A stretch of 64,000 bases of DNA from Stenogyne calaminthoides (GCA_037126765.1 JBBCBC010000037.1:11103263-11167262), one strand, 5' to 3'. Shown: positions 1-11,959, numbered from the stretch's first letter. Notes: generated from the sequence alone by a model not told the origin. Program-made: numbers and translations.

Positions 1-1346
1 ATAAGATTTTTCATACCAAATCTTGCAAGTGGAACTAGTTTCCGGTATGGATAATAATGTTGAACCGTTCCTTAACCAAGGACAAAAGATATTAATTAAT
101 GGAAAACTATTTCAGTGGCTTGAATTAATTAATGGGCTAGATAATCTTAAACACGGAAAATAATAATCGGGAGCCATATTAATTGTAATATGAGTTAAGA
201 TGGATAGTGCAATATTAATTATGTAGTGGGATTAATTAATATTTATGGGCTTGAATAATATTGTGGCTCAATATTAGATATTCAAAGTCCATTAGAAGAT
301 CCAATCTTAATTCTCCTAAAGGCCCCTCAAGTAGCCCAAACATAATGTCCAATAACTGAAAAAGGTGTTTAAAATAAAATAAATTATGGTTGCTTATTTT
401 TTCCAACTTTTCGAAAAATATGAATAAAAGGGGAGAAAGATTTTCTTTGAATTTTGTTATGGAATGAGGATATGTATTCTTGGAATACAAGATTATCTCA
501 TTAAATTCAAGAAATCTCCCACTTAGTTATTTATGTGAGATTTTCGAAAATTATGAGAAATAAAGGGAAAGAAAGATTTTCTTGAAAATATATTATGGGA
601 GGTATGTACTCTTGGAATACAAGTGTATCTCATAAATTCAAGAAGATCCAAATCTTGGAATCTTTATCCCAAAATTTAAAAAATATCCATAACAAGAGGA
701 AGTGGGATTTTTGTGGAATATTTTAAATATGAAGAAAATAATATATGGGATATATTCAAGATTTCTTGGAGATCAAGAAAAAGATTTTTCCATCTTTATT
801 TCCACCTAAAATTTCGACCACCCCTCAATATAAATAGGGGATGAATGTTTCATCACCAGGGCAACACGAAAATTGGTTTTTCGGAAAAATATCAGCGTCG
901 ATAAAATATCAAATATTTTGAAACGTAGACAGATTGTGTATTTTCGAAAAACCTCAATTGTGAGTGTGCAATTCCATGTGTTGAAAAAATTAGAAATCCA
1001 CAAAGGTGGTGCAACATAATTTTATTTTTCCTTTTGTTAAATTGTTCGCGAGTTCATACCACCGGATTGTTGAACAAGGATAAGGGAATACTTGAGAAGA
1101 CTTTTTGGTGTGTTCGTGTGAACGAGATCCATCTTCTCAACGGTTGTCACTCCGAGAGGTTAGTTCACATAAACCCGTAGCAATTCCGCATGCGTAGGAT
1201 TTATGTGAACTGTTTATATGCATGATTTATTGTTGAATTATTATTTGAATTAATATAGGATTAATTCATGCTAGTAATAATTGTTAGAATTAAATTTGTA
1301 TTTAAATATTCATCCCGAATAGATCCGAACAATTAATTCCCCAACA
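1..1346 (+). mobile_element. Copia-family LTR, 5' part cut by window edge
   Basis: This stretch aligns base for base with the solo LTRs at 17881-19722 and 20309-22148; position 1 here corresponds to about 18481, so roughly 600 bp of the LTR lie outside the window. It ends with the family's CCCCAACA terminus at 1346. A TATA box (TATAAATA, 829-836) sits at the same place in every copy and probably drives LTR transcription. No Copia coding sequence follows, so this is a solo LTR or the 3' LTR of an element lying to the left. The next five bases (TGAGG) would be the target duplication, whose partner is out of view. Confidence 0.85.
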
Positions 1347-1960
1347 TGAGGTGGAGGTGGGGCGGCGGCTGGAGGCGGGTGGGCGGTTGAGGGGTGGGGG
1401 TGGAGGTTGAGGCGTAGCAGCATAGAGAAGAAGAAATGGAGGTTGAGTGTTGAGGGGTGGGGGTGGGGGGAGTGTTTGCAGAGGGAGAAAGAGAGTGTTG
1501 GGGGTGTGGGGTTTGATTGGGGAAGAAGGGTTTGAGTATTTTATTATTGTTGTTGTGATTTTGATTTTGAAATGGAGAAGGGTATATTGGGTATTTTATT
1601 ACATTTTGGAACCTCTTAGTAATTACAAAAAGTCTTGAAACCTCTTAGCAATATTGTGGCCAAATTGGAACCTTATTGTAATTCTCTTAATTATTGTTTC
1701 GTGACAATTAATATAATATCGCACAACAATATAAGATATTGTCATGTAACAGATGTAACTTATATATCTCGTTTTATATAAAATCCAGGATTTTCCTTAT
1801 TAAAGGAATACGTTTTCCAGATATTTTTTTAGTTCATAAAGATAAGTAATTTACACATGACTATTTTCTTGCTAATTTATTAAATAAAACAGATCATGAT
1901 TGTAAGCTTGATACCAAGAAGTAATTCTAGAGACTTGAACGATATGCAAATTTTGATCGG
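1347..1960. other. No gene seen; G-rich tract then AT-rich DNA
   Basis: Bases 1347-1520 are strongly G-rich on the plus strand (GGTGGGG-type runs). The short open frames here are low complexity. Two near-repeats of a phrase containing 'aacctcttag' and 'taatta' lie at 1610-1690, as at the ends of some non-autonomous transposons. I recognise no gene. Confidence 0.4.
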
Positions 1961-1979
1961 TCTGTAGTATATATAGACT

Positions 1980-2960
1980 AGTTTAGTGCCCGCGTGTTAC
2001 GCGATTTTTTAATTAAAAAATACAACATTCGTAGTAAATAATATATTTAATACAGTAATAAAAAATATAAATATATAAATGCACTAAAACGAATTAATAA
2101 TTATTTAAGATGTATATTAATAAACTTTTTTAAACCTTAAAAATTGAAATGAAATTATTATGTCAAATATTATTTATACCTTCTAATATAAAGTTGAAAC
2201 CTGCAAATCAAAAAATAAATTGATGAAGAAAAATTTTAAAAAGAAAAAAATGAAACAACTTTTGAAAAAGAAATATTAATATATTAATTAATACTGGAGT
2301 ATGTATTAATAAAAAAATTAAAATGAATAAATTATGATATAAAATAATCTTGTTCCATTAAAATAAATTAAGATATATATAAGGATAATTATAAAATAAA
2401 ATTAATTATTAAAGAATTAATAATTAAATATAATTCACAATAATATAAAATCCCTATTAGTATATAGATCAATACAATACAATATGATATATCATTTAAA
2501 TTAATCTCAATATGAAACATCATCCAAACTAACCACATCATCAAATAAAACTCCCTATTAGTATATAGAGAGATTTATAGATTGACTTAGTTGGTAAGTA
2601 ACATAAATATTATCTAAAAAGTCGTTTAAGGTTCAAACATTAGTTATTGCATATTTTTTTTTATAAAATACATATTAAAATGACACATGGATGCCACATA
2701 TTAACTATAAACCAATAGAAAAAATAACATATCAATACAATAAAATGTGATATATCATTCAAATTAACCTCAATATGACACATAACTCCCTATTAGTATA
2801 TAGATCAATACAATAAAATGTGATATATCATTCAAATTAATCTCAGTATGACATATCATCCAAACTAACTACAAGATGACACATCATAAAAAAAACTCCC
2901 TATTCTTTTTTACAGGTCTATAAAAAAAAAACTCCCTACTAGTATATAAAGGGATTATCT
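1980..2960. repeat. AT-rich dispersed repeat with internal duplications
   Basis: The segment opens with a short GC-rich phrase, 'gtgcccgcgtgttacgcg' (about 1987), of a kind common at plant repeat ends; a related phrase occurs near 53595. The phrase 'ccctattagtatata' then recurs at about 2452, 2552 and 2787, with a variant near 2932. The DNA between copies is also duplicated (ATGATATATCATT blocks followed by CATCCAAACTAAC). This looks like tandem or nested copies of one AT-rich non-coding element. There are no coding frames. Confidence 0.45.
2571..2665 (+). repeat. Possible tRNA-derived SINE head
   Basis: An imperfect A-box-like string (TTAGTTGGTAAG) is followed about 45 bases later by a B-box-like string (GGTTCAAAC), and then by a T-run. 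The spacing fits a pol III promoter of tRNA type, but no cloverleaf folds and both boxes carry mismatches. It interrupts the surrounding AT-rich repeat. Confidence 0.3.
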
Positions 2961-3653
2961 ATATATTGAGCCCTATATATTTAGTTACTTTAGAATTTAT
3001 TTTATTTTATTTAAATATTCAATGAGTACCGTTCACTGAAAACAATTAATATTATTCAGTAAAATTGAGATCCGGTTAAAAAAAATCAATTTCATAATAT
3101 AAACAAGTTTTAATTACAAAATAGTTTATCATTTTTGACATAATAATAACTAAAATTGACATTATACTATTATTTTTACACATATATATCACCATTTATT
3201 TGAAAATAATTTATATTTATCCACATCCAAATCAATGTAATATACACTTGAGATTTTTCTGATTGGTAAGATCAAACAGAATCATCTGCATATAGTCACA
3301 TGACACTAGATCAGTTTTTACATGATTTTTATTATGCTTTAAAAGAAAATTTTTTGTTACAAAGGGAATGAATTGATGTCCCCATATATTACATAATCAG
3401 TACAGTATAATAATTAATTTATCTTAAAAGAAAGAAAACGTTTCGTTGTTGTAATTCTCCCTGTTAAACACATAATATTCAATGCAAAACCAACTGTAAC
3501 TAAGTTGAGTATCGCAAACAATTTCATGGCAAAATTCACAGCTTAAAAATGTTTAGCACCCGTAATTAGTGACAAGTAAGATATTTTGGCTGAAAAAATC
3601 CCGGCATTAAGTGATGAAGATTTCCTAAGTCCCAAATAATTGTAGTCCAAGCC

Positions 3654-3660
3654 TATAAAT
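3654..3660 (+). promoter_or_regulatory. TATA box of the MADS gene
   Basis: TATAAAT lies 49-55 bp upstream of the ATG at 3709. A start site about 30 bp downstream (near 3685) leaves a short 5' leader and supports the 3709 start. The same reading frame runs upstream of that ATG, but only from a non-ATG codon that would lie at or before the transcription start. Confidence 0.6.
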
Positions 3661-3708
3661 AGGTGCGATATTTGAGTTTTGAATTTCATCGATCGATTGA
3701 TATCAGTG

Positions 3709-4275
3709 ATGGCGAAAAAAGGAAGCATGGGAAGACAAAAGATAAAAATGGAGAAAATCGAGGTTAAAAACCACCTACAAGTGACATTCTCGAAGCGTCG
3801 ATCGGGGGTATTCAAGAAAGCGAGCGAGCTATGTACGCTGTGCGGCGTGGAGATAGGGATAATAGTTTTCTCGCCAGCGAAGAAGGTGTTCTCGTTCGGG
3901 CACCCCAACTTGGAGTCGATAATCGAGCGGTACCTCCAGACGTCGAACACGCCGTTCCTGATGGTGGAGGCCCACAGGAACGCGGGGCTGAACCAGCAGC
4001 TGGGGCTGATATTGGAGGAGCTGGAAATGGAGAAGAAGAGGGGGGAGACTTTGGAGAGCATGAGCCAGGGGCATTATTCGCCCATTCACAGCCTCGCCTT
4101 GGACGAGCTCCAGCAGCTCAGGGACGCTATCGAGGACTTGAACAACACTCTCGCCCACCACACGATCATCAATCCTCCTCCTCCTCCGCCGCCGCCCTCT
4201 ATGTATATTCATCATTATGCGCATAATATCGCCCCCGCCAATCCTAACTTTGCCTCTCTACATGGCTTTTTTTGA
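3709..4275 (+). CDS. Type I (M-alpha) MADS-box transcription factor, AGL62-like
   Basis: The single-exon product has 188 residues. Residues about 7-66 form a MADS DNA-binding and dimerisation domain, with GRQKI near the start, the core FSKRRSGVFKKASELCTLCG and then VFSPAKKVFSFG. The SFGHP ending and the lack of a K-box are typical of M-alpha proteins such as AGL62, AGL61 and AGL28. In Arabidopsis these nuclear factors act mainly in the female gametophyte and endosperm. The middle (about residues 90-145) is a helical, Glu/Leu-rich stretch suited to dimerisation. The C-terminus has a proline run and ends in Gly-Phe-Phe. At 188 residues it is shorter than AGL62 (about 300) but within the range of the subclass. 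GC content is far above the flanks. The family is secure; the exact orthologue is not. Confidence 0.9.
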   Translation: MAKKGSMGRQKIKMEKIEVKNHLQVTFSKRRSGVFKKASELCTLCGVEIGIIVFSPAKKVFSFGHPNLESIIERYLQTSNTPFLMVEAHRNAGLNQQLGLILEELEMEKKRGETLESMSQGHYSPIHSLALDELQQLRDAIEDLNNTLAHHTIINPPPPPPPPSMYIHHYAHNIAPANPNFASLHGFF

Positions 4276-5100
4276 TGCCTAGTATCTCATGATTATCATT
4301 CTGGATGCATGATTACCCTTATTTTGTGATTTGAAATATTATATATTGAAATATTATTATAGGAATACGAAATTAATTAATAGTAAAACATCTCTTGTAC
4401 GAAAAGAGTAAGAGACCTGCATTTTGTGGAAATTTCAATTTTTTATTTAATATACGTTTTCAGTTGTCTGAAAATGGACCTGAAAGTTGTTTTAAGTCTC
4501 ATATTTTTTATTTTATAAATATAAATTGCTCATATTTGATAAAGAAAGAAAAAAAAAACGACGGAAATTGCGAAATGAGCATGCAAAATGAAAAAATAAT
4601 AATTAAAGATTAGAACCATCATCTGCTCAACTGGGCTTCTTTTAATTCCCGCACCTTTTACATTTAGGGGTTGTTTATTTGTTGGTTTGGACTTTGGATT
4701 AGAAAATTGTGATGAAATTAAAGTTTAGTTGTTTGGTTAAAATTAAAGGTATGATGAGTTTTTAATTATCCTTAACATTTTTGGAATTAATTTGCTCTGA
4801 CAATGAGTCAGTATTGTTCTGGACTGACTATAAATAAATACTCCTAGTTTGTGAATTGCTAGTTTTATTTAGTTGGCCAGTTCAAATTTGTGCACAAATA
4901 AAAACATGCCTACCAGCACTTGGTAGCATAGATTCTCTTGAATTGGGCCACATGAAAGGCCAACTTAAATCTTATCAATTACTTGGGCCATAATAAAGCC
5001 CACCTGAAAAGTCGAAACTACTTTGAAGTTGACCGCATAAATTCGGGTTCATTCAATCATTCGGGTGAAATGCAAATATCTTTGTAGGTTAATTAAATTA
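4276..5100. other. Intergenic; no gene seen
   Basis: This is AT-rich 3' flank of the MADS gene. The stretch from about 4669 (GGGGTTGTTTATTTG) resembles one end of a Tourist-like element, but I found no matching inverted end. Nothing else is recognised. Confidence 0.4.
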
Positions 5101-5101
5101 C

Positions 5102-5250
5102 ACAAAAACTCATATGAGACGGCCTCATGCATGAGACGGTGTACAACTTAGCACAAATTACACTCATCCCACCAAAAATTTTAAAACGTCAATGCCCAAT
5201 TTAATGCACTATCTCATCATGAGAACGTCTCATGCAAGTGTGACTCATTA
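5102..5250 (+). repeat. GAGACGGTCTCAT palindromic repeat, copy A
   Basis: This is one of five copies in the window of a roughly 140-bp repeat. It begins with 'aaaaactcatatgagac', has a central block (cacaaattacac, then aaaacgtcaatgccca) and ends at a second GAGAC/GTCTC palindrome followed by ATGCAAGTGTGAC. Both ends carry the self-complementary motif GAGACGGTCTCAT or variants of it. The layout suggests a small non-autonomous element. No target duplication was resolved. Confidence 0.6.
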
Positions 5251-5878
5251 AATTATAATTATCTACTCAAAATTTTCCAAATTGTTAAGAAAATTCGTAA
5301 AGTTGAGTAAATTACAATTTGATAATTCACTTGTTGTTTGTCCAATCATTATCTATCAAAGACATTTTAATAATTACTTTATAACACTTCACTATATTAT
5401 AAATTATCTAAATCAAGACATTTGATAATTTAAACAAAAGACCATAATATGAGCCCCACTCTCTCGCTATATTTTGAATTTAGTACAAAAGTCATTTTGC
5501 CGAACACCTCAAATTAGCTTGAATAAAGCAAGAAGCTAAAACCTGCTAAGGAAAAGCATTTGCAGACACTTCCTTTATAAAGTCCCCAAACTTGTTTGCC
5601 CATAAAATACCAATCATTATTTAGACATATTATGTTAATGCCCACATCAAATAAATATACCTTTTCTTTACGTAATTTATATAACTATTATATTGTTCTA
5701 CATATATTCTTTGAGTGCTCAAATCAATGTTCGAGTATCCAATAATCAAATTGATATTAATAAGTTCTAAAGAAGCATTAATGATCATGGGTGCCAATGT
5801 GAGCGCATGATTAAATGTCACGAATTCAAACTTCTCTTGGTATATTATATTTTCAATCGAGATTATCACTTTTGCCTT

Positions 5879-7015
5879 TTTTTTTGGGAAGTAAAAAATC
5901 TTTATTCAATAATAACAGAGAACAAAGAGTAATCTGTACAGTGATGTACAAAATGTCAAGAGTCTTTAACTCTCCAATATATTTCTAGGATTTTCTAGTC
6001 ATTCTGTAAACGGAAAATTACAAAAAGAGGGATACTTAACCGAACACCAACTCCAAAATCTTCCTTTAATTTATTCCAGCGCCTTCTCCGATTCAAAGCA
6101 TTTTTCATCAAAAACTAATTTGTTCCTCCCTTTCCAAATAATCCAAACAACACAAATCCATAAGCTTATGGCCAAGAGATTATCTTTCTTGCCCGATAAG
6201 ATACCCGAATGGGATAGAAAATGCTGTGACGTTTGATTGTGCCCAACTCCCGATATTCCCATCCACTTGTAACATGCATACCGGATTGTTGACGACACAG
6301 AACAGTTGATAAAGAGGTGTGAAGCAGTTTCAGGGCACAGGTTGTAGGAGGGACAACTTGTGGAGCTGAGGGAGTATGTTGCGCTTCCTGAGGTTCACTC
6401 GAGTAGGTAGTCGATCTTGAAGAAGTCTTCAAGCCATTGCCGAAGTCTTGAGGGATGGTATCTTACTCCAAACACGGCTGAAAACCTGGTTCACGACTGA
6501 ATTCCTATTTGCCGAAAGGGCAGGAATGCACACCGATTCGTAAGCCCGTTTCGTGTTGAATTGATTATCCGGGGACATCTTCTATTTCCACATATCCTTC
6601 ATTTCCTCCGCTAAATGAAACCTGTTTAATACACAAAGAAACTCATTTACAGAAAGTATCTCACGATCAAATAAATTTGTTCCACATTAACTCCCATCTC
6701 CAAGACCCATTTACCCACTTCCCCATCTCACTTATTTTTCCCTCTCTCAAAGAGCTCAAGTGATACAACCTAGGAAACTTAATTTTAAGTGGCTCAACAC
6801 CCGCCCACGGACTCTCCCAAAAACTTGCATCTTTCCCATTCCCAAGACATCTTTCTAAACTACCCCATAACCACTTCCCCTCTCCTCATAACACATTATT
6901 TAGGACATCTTTCCACCAACTAGACATCTCATTCCAACTACTCTTAATTATAAAACCCGATTCTCCCACATCAATATTCCCATATAAGGATCTTAAGACT
7001 CTAACCCACAACAAT
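5879..7015 (-). mobile_element. 5'-truncated L1-type LINE insertion
   Basis: This insertion is bounded by a 15-bp target-site duplication with one mismatch (tatcacttttgcctt at 5864-5878, tatcacttatgcctt at 7016-7030). A T-run begins the element at the low-coordinate side, as expected for a poly(A) tail read on the minus strand. Translated on the minus strand it gives the C-terminal part of a plant L1 ORF2: a Trp-rich post-RT region, a degenerate zinc-binding (zf-RVT) motif around 6330 and the SLWICVVWIIWKGRN segment near 6150. Several stops and frameshifts are present. It is a dead copy distinct from the LINE at 14852-24831. Confidence 0.8.
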
Positions 7016-7061
7016 TATCACTTATGCCTTGACAAATGCAATATAATTATTGAAGCACATT

Positions 7062-7192
7062 TGCATGAGACCGCCTCATGGTGAGACGGGACATAAATTG
7101 GGCGTTGACGCTTTAACACTTTGGGAGGGGTGAGTGTAATTTGTACTAAGTAGTATTCTGTCTCATGCATAAGACCGTCTCATATGAGTTTT
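7062..7192 (-). repeat. GAGACGGTCTCAT palindromic repeat, copy B
   Basis: This is the reverse complement of copy A, with the 'gcgttgacgctttaacactttggg' block recognisable in the middle and the 'catatgagtttttgtctta' end at the right. Copies A and B face each other around the LINE insertion at 5879-7015. Confidence 0.6.
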
Positions 7193-10152
7193 TGTCTTAA
7201 TTTATTTGTGTGATTTACAAGCACGTGATGTAATTATAATTATTTTATTTATTTCTTGGAGAACCAAAATGATACTTAGTTATCTCGTAATTGTGTAAAA
7301 ACGTTATCGTTCACGGTATTATTACTATTTCAATAGTGTGGGCAACAATGTGAAATTATTTTGACAAACCATTACAAAATCACCATATTCTGTAAAGTGG
7401 TATTCAAAACCACTATATGTGAATAATAAAAAAAAGGTCCAGAAAAACCTTACCTAACATGCTTAAAATGAACTTTACTTGTACTATACTTACATTTCAA
7501 AATTAAAAGTGGTTTGATATGCCTAATTTTGGCACGGGCTTGTAATTTTGTGTGCCATCAACAAGTATGAAGATTTCATGATTACAAATCACATTTTAAA
7601 AAATATAATTTAATTGGTCCCCCTCCCCCAAAAATAAATAAAAAATAGTTTCATGATATGTTTGGAGTAGGCCTACAGCCTATGTGCATGATTTGGTAAA
7701 ACCTCACAACTTGAACTCTAGCTCAAAATTTTGGTGCACATACACAACTAAATAAGATTTTCAGATTAAATATCCACTTTGGTTTATTTTACCATCAATT
7801 TAAACACCAAATTAAATTTATTTATTTATCTCTGCTGTTATATATTTTTGTATACACCTTAAATTAAAATTCATTCTTCATTTTCTTAATTACGTACATT
7901 AAGTTTAGAGTGTGATTCACAAACCGTTGAGCCCTTATTGTGTGGTTCATTCATGTTCCGTTTCGATACACATAATAATGAAGCCGAAATTTGGCAACCT
8001 CAATCTTTTAATTTATTTATTTACCTTATAATGAGTAATTGAGGATAGGGAGCTGCTAAATGGCCAGACTCAAATGACTAAATTACCCTTAATGAAATCG
8101 TGATAATTTCAATTTTGACAAACCAACTATACCTTAAACACTAAATAATGAACCCTAAATCATGATCTATTCGGACCGGACGAACCATAAACCAGTAGGA
8201 CCGGGTATAAAATATTTCATTAAGAGTACTAAAATAAATTTACACCTATAAAGGGTGTTTACCCTGGGTGAATCTGACCACTTAGCATTACCCTTGAGGA
8301 TAATACAGATAATGGATTTCCGATAACCAAATCTGGCCCCACGTGAAGTGTCAATGTGTCATCAAAAGATTGTCATTCAAGGGGAATTAGTTGTATTTCA
8401 TTAGTATTTTCCAAATTCCAACTCGAGTTTATTGAAGATTATATTTTGTAAATTATAATATATGCAACATCGTTTTGTGAAACGCACGCAATGTAACAAG
8501 AACACAAAGACAATATTGAAGCAGCAAGGTTCCAGCCTACTTAGGTAGTGTGGGCCCATATCCAGCTCATTCAAGATGGTCCAATCGGTGTTTGTGTGGC
8601 AGTTGCAAATTGGAGTCTTCAAGGACCGCTGTCTTTATTATTCAATTATTAATTATTATCACTTTTTTTTTTCCCTAAATGCAATTATTATCCATTTTAA
8701 TGCATTACAGTCGATATGGGTTGTCAATCTGACTCCATTTCACTTCCCACCTCACAGCCGCAGTTCCAATTCATCCAAATAAATGGACTTCTAATTTGAA
8801 AATATTTAAACTAAAAATTATATGTGTATGTGTGAAGGATTATGGTAATGGAAAGTCATGATGCATAAAGTCGAGTGGAATGTACTAGCGCGCAAGCTTG
8901 CTTAATATTTTAATCCAGATATATTTTAACCCTAAGTAAAAAAAATTAATCCAGATACTGTATATTTTAATTTGAACACAGCTTTAATTGCAATATATCT
9001 GGATTAGTATATTCTTCGGCATAGAGAGCTCAACTCTTATATATTATTTTTAATTTTTATTAAATTAAACTATACAATCTAAACTTAATTAATACATTAT
9101 ACAATTCTAAACTTAATAAATTTTATACTCTTATTATCAAATATAATTATTTTTTATTACATATTTATGTATATAAAATAGATAAAATTTATAAAAATAA
9201 CATTAAATTTCAACCATACATATTAAAAACATAACAATAACACTTCAAAGATAAAATAAATACACATGATATAAGAAATTGAATAAACGTGCATTTGTTC
9301 GGATGCAGCAAGAAAATACTTATCGCAAAAATGCTGAAAGTCTTCAACAATCACCAATTAATGATGCATTTTACATGCATGAGGTAAATTTTGGTGATCT
9401 TGAAGGGTCAAATAGTAATCTCGGTCCTTTTTAATTAGGACGTTTAATTTCAAGTATCGTCATTTTTTAGCTTAAGAATCATGATTCGAATTTTAATGTA
9501 TTTTGTGTGATTTAATTATGAATTATGTAATTTATTTATGATTTATGTATTTTAATTTATTGTATTTTGTGTGTTTTAATTATTTATCTAAAACTTTATT
9601 ATTTAGTTTAAAATAATTTTACATTGTATAAATGTAATAAATAATAATTTTCACAAATAATAATAATGAAAAGGAAAAATAATGAAATGTAAATTGTATT
9701 AAAAATAAATGAAAAAAAAAGATGTAGTGTGATAAATAATACCCTCTATATGTAGTGTTGAATCTTGCACTGTACTAATGTAGCGCGAAATTGTAGTGCG
9801 CTGTTAGAGCACCATCTTGCACTTCATGTAGAGGTAGCGCAAGATGTAGCACTCCATTGATAATGCTCTTAGGAGCTATTTATATTATACGCATTATATA
9901 AGAAATGTGTTGGAAAGTAAAAAAATCGCATATGATTGGTTTTCAAGTTTACTATGAGTGTTTAATTGTTGGATGAATGAAAATTGATATTTAAAACTAT
10001 TGTGGATGTTCATTAGATTGAAAAGAAAGTGTCATTCATTTAATGGAATTGATGGAGAGATAAAATATTTTTTTTGAAGAAAAATATGTAAAAATGAGAT
10101 GAACGTGGGCCCTACAAAATGTGTATGGATGGATGAATGATTGATAAATCAT
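7193..10152. other. Intergenic; no gene seen
   Basis: This is long AT-rich DNA. Around 8120-8240 lies a copy of a dispersed sequence containing 'cctaaacactaaataatgaaccctaaat', which recurs in reverse complement near 51990-52090. Near 9295-9435 the phrase 'atgcagcaagaaaatacttatcgcaaaaatgc' (broken here only by AT-rich drift) looks like a decayed coding fragment but is too short to name. The stretch 9730-9870 has several GTAGTG/TTGCAC near-repeats, probably MITE debris. Confidence 0.4.
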
Positions 10153-10155
10153 TAA

Positions 10156-10521
10156 GGGCATGTTTGTTTTGAGATTATTCTGGACGGACTTTGGATTTTA
10201 CAATTCCACATATCCATTTAATACAATACTAAAATCAGGATTTCAAAAATCCAATTTAAAACCTAACCTAAACCCTACATCTGCACTTATTCCCATTAAT
10301 AATAATATTATCACTTTTATACAATTTCCAACACAATACTCAATCATTACTATAATAATATAATAATACAAATCAATCAACTTTTTTACAATCCTATATA
10401 ATCTTACCCTATAAAATCTCAAAACAAACATACAATTTTACTATTCATTAGGATTTTAAAATCGTATATTTCAAAGTCCAAGATTTCTCCCGCCCACTAT
10501 AAGTCCAAAACAAACACACCC
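10156..10521. mobile_element. Tourist-like (PIF/Harbinger) MITE
   Basis: The 366-bp element is flanked by the trinucleotide TAA (10153-10155 and 10522-10524), the classic PIF/Harbinger target duplication. Its ends are inverted: GGGCATGTTTGTTTTGAGAT on the left, and on the right a reverse complement starting GGGTGTGTTTGTTTTGGACT. Inner subterminal blocks (GACTTTGGATTTTA and CAAAGTCCAAGAT) are also inverted. It has no coding capacity. Confidence 0.75.
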
Positions 10522-11109
10522 TAAGAGAATGTTTTTAAATAATTAATTTTTTATAAATTAATGATGTGAAGATGATGTAAAGAAGAGAGAGTGGATGGAG
10601 GAATGAATTTTCATATTCCATCAATAGATTGTGGATGCTCTAATATATTTGGTAATACAAATTTGACAGTTTAATTCCAAAAGCACTCTTCAGTATTAAA
10701 ATTAGACCTAATTATACCAACCCCATCAAACTATCGCCACAATTATTTTTATTTTTACAACTTGTCAAGTGAAATTTGTTCATTAAAATATGAAATTTGT
10801 TCATTAAAATTTTTATTTTTAAAAAATGGAAATATCTTAGAGGATGGCCAGTGCATATGTTGGTGAAGACTGGCGTCCAGTCCTAGTCTTCTTCCCACCA
10901 TCTTAATGTAACTCTCTTACAGCTGTCCTCCAGTATTCACAATTCTCACATTATTACTTGGTTTGAATCTTTTTTCTACATATTTGAAAGGTAACAACAT
11001 CATCGTGAAAGGAAAGTCCATTTTAAAAATATGATATTAATTGTTGATACCCAAGTCCCTAAATGGTGTTGATTATCAAATATATAACTCATTGATGGGC
11101 ACAAACTAA

Positions 11110-11581
11110 GGGGTGTTTGTAAAAATTTTGGCAAAGTTTGTATGAAACTGGTTTATCGTGCACCTCTCATACTATTATTTGTAGAAATTAATACCAATTA
11201 TAATATTAATTTCTAAAATAATAGTATGAGTGATGCACGGTAAACCAATTTCACATAAAACCTTCTCAAAATTTATAAGTGATTATAGCCATTTAGAATT
11301 GTGAATATAAATAATTTGAAGTATTTTATTTTTTTTAGTAGTTTAAATAAGCTCTCATAAGTTATAAGTTAGAAGTTTCAAAGAGAGTGCTTTTAGCTTA
11401 TTAATCTTTTAAAAAAAATAATTTTTTTTACAAATATTATCAATTTTTCTTAATTTTTTTTTAAAAACGCTATCAACATTTATTATTAATCATTTTTTTT
11501 CATAATCACAAATTTAATCATTTTTTTCATAATCACAAATTTAATCACTTTTTTTAAATCATAAGTTTTTTAAAACATCCC
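11110..11581. mobile_element. Tourist-like MITE containing a snap-back core
   Basis: The element is flanked by TAA (11107-11109 and 11582-11584) and has short inverted ends GGGGTGTTTG and, in reverse complement, GGGATGTTTT. Inside, 11140-11185 and 11205-11265 form a long imperfect inverted repeat (CATACTATTATTT against AAATAATAGTATG, extended both ways), so the left part would fold into a hairpin. The right part holds two tandem copies of a phrase with 'cataatcacaaatttaatca'. It has no coding capacity. Confidence 0.6.
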
Positions 11582-11862
11582 TAAGACTAGTTCATTTTTA
11601 AGGCACTCGGTATTTGGATTATTATCAAGGTTGATTAGTGTCGATTATGCCAGCTAGCTACTTGAAAACATTCCGAAAAGCCAATGAAAAGGCAGAATTG
11701 AAAAAAGGCAGAAGTTAATCCCTAGTTAAAACAGTGATTGACACTCAGCAGATATGTATAGGATTCCTCACTGCTGGCATTTAGCGTACGTGCACCCCAG
11801 CTCATTCCGCACGCATGCCCATGCACCCCCCACCCCCCCTTCTCCAGCCTGTAATCTCTCCC

Positions 11863-11938
11863 CATATATAATCATTCCCAATTTCTTTATTTTTACCCTC
11901 TCTGTCTCAATCTCAATCTCAATCTCAATCTCAATCGT
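11863..11938 (+). promoter_or_regulatory. TATA-like box and TCAATC microsatellite upstream of the DUF1005 gene
   Basis: CATATATAATC near 11863-11872 is a plausible TATA element about 95 bp before the ATG at 11960. Between them a pyrimidine-rich leader contains five tandem TCAATC units (about 11909-11938), probably transcribed as 5' UTR. Confidence 0.45.
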
Positions 11939-11959
11939 TGTTTCTAACTAAGGCACGAC

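Noticed and set aside
236..490. An 84-codon antisense frame kept open in three of the four Copia LTR copies (also 18716-18970 and 47128-47382)
   Set aside because: The frame has no ATG at its start in the copies checked, is broken in the fourth copy, and has no recognisable domain. Shared descent of the LTRs explains the conserved openness.
3829..4226. Long open frames on both strands across the MADS gene
   Set aside because: They are shadow frames of the GC-rich MADS coding exon and contain only proline/arginine-rich composition.
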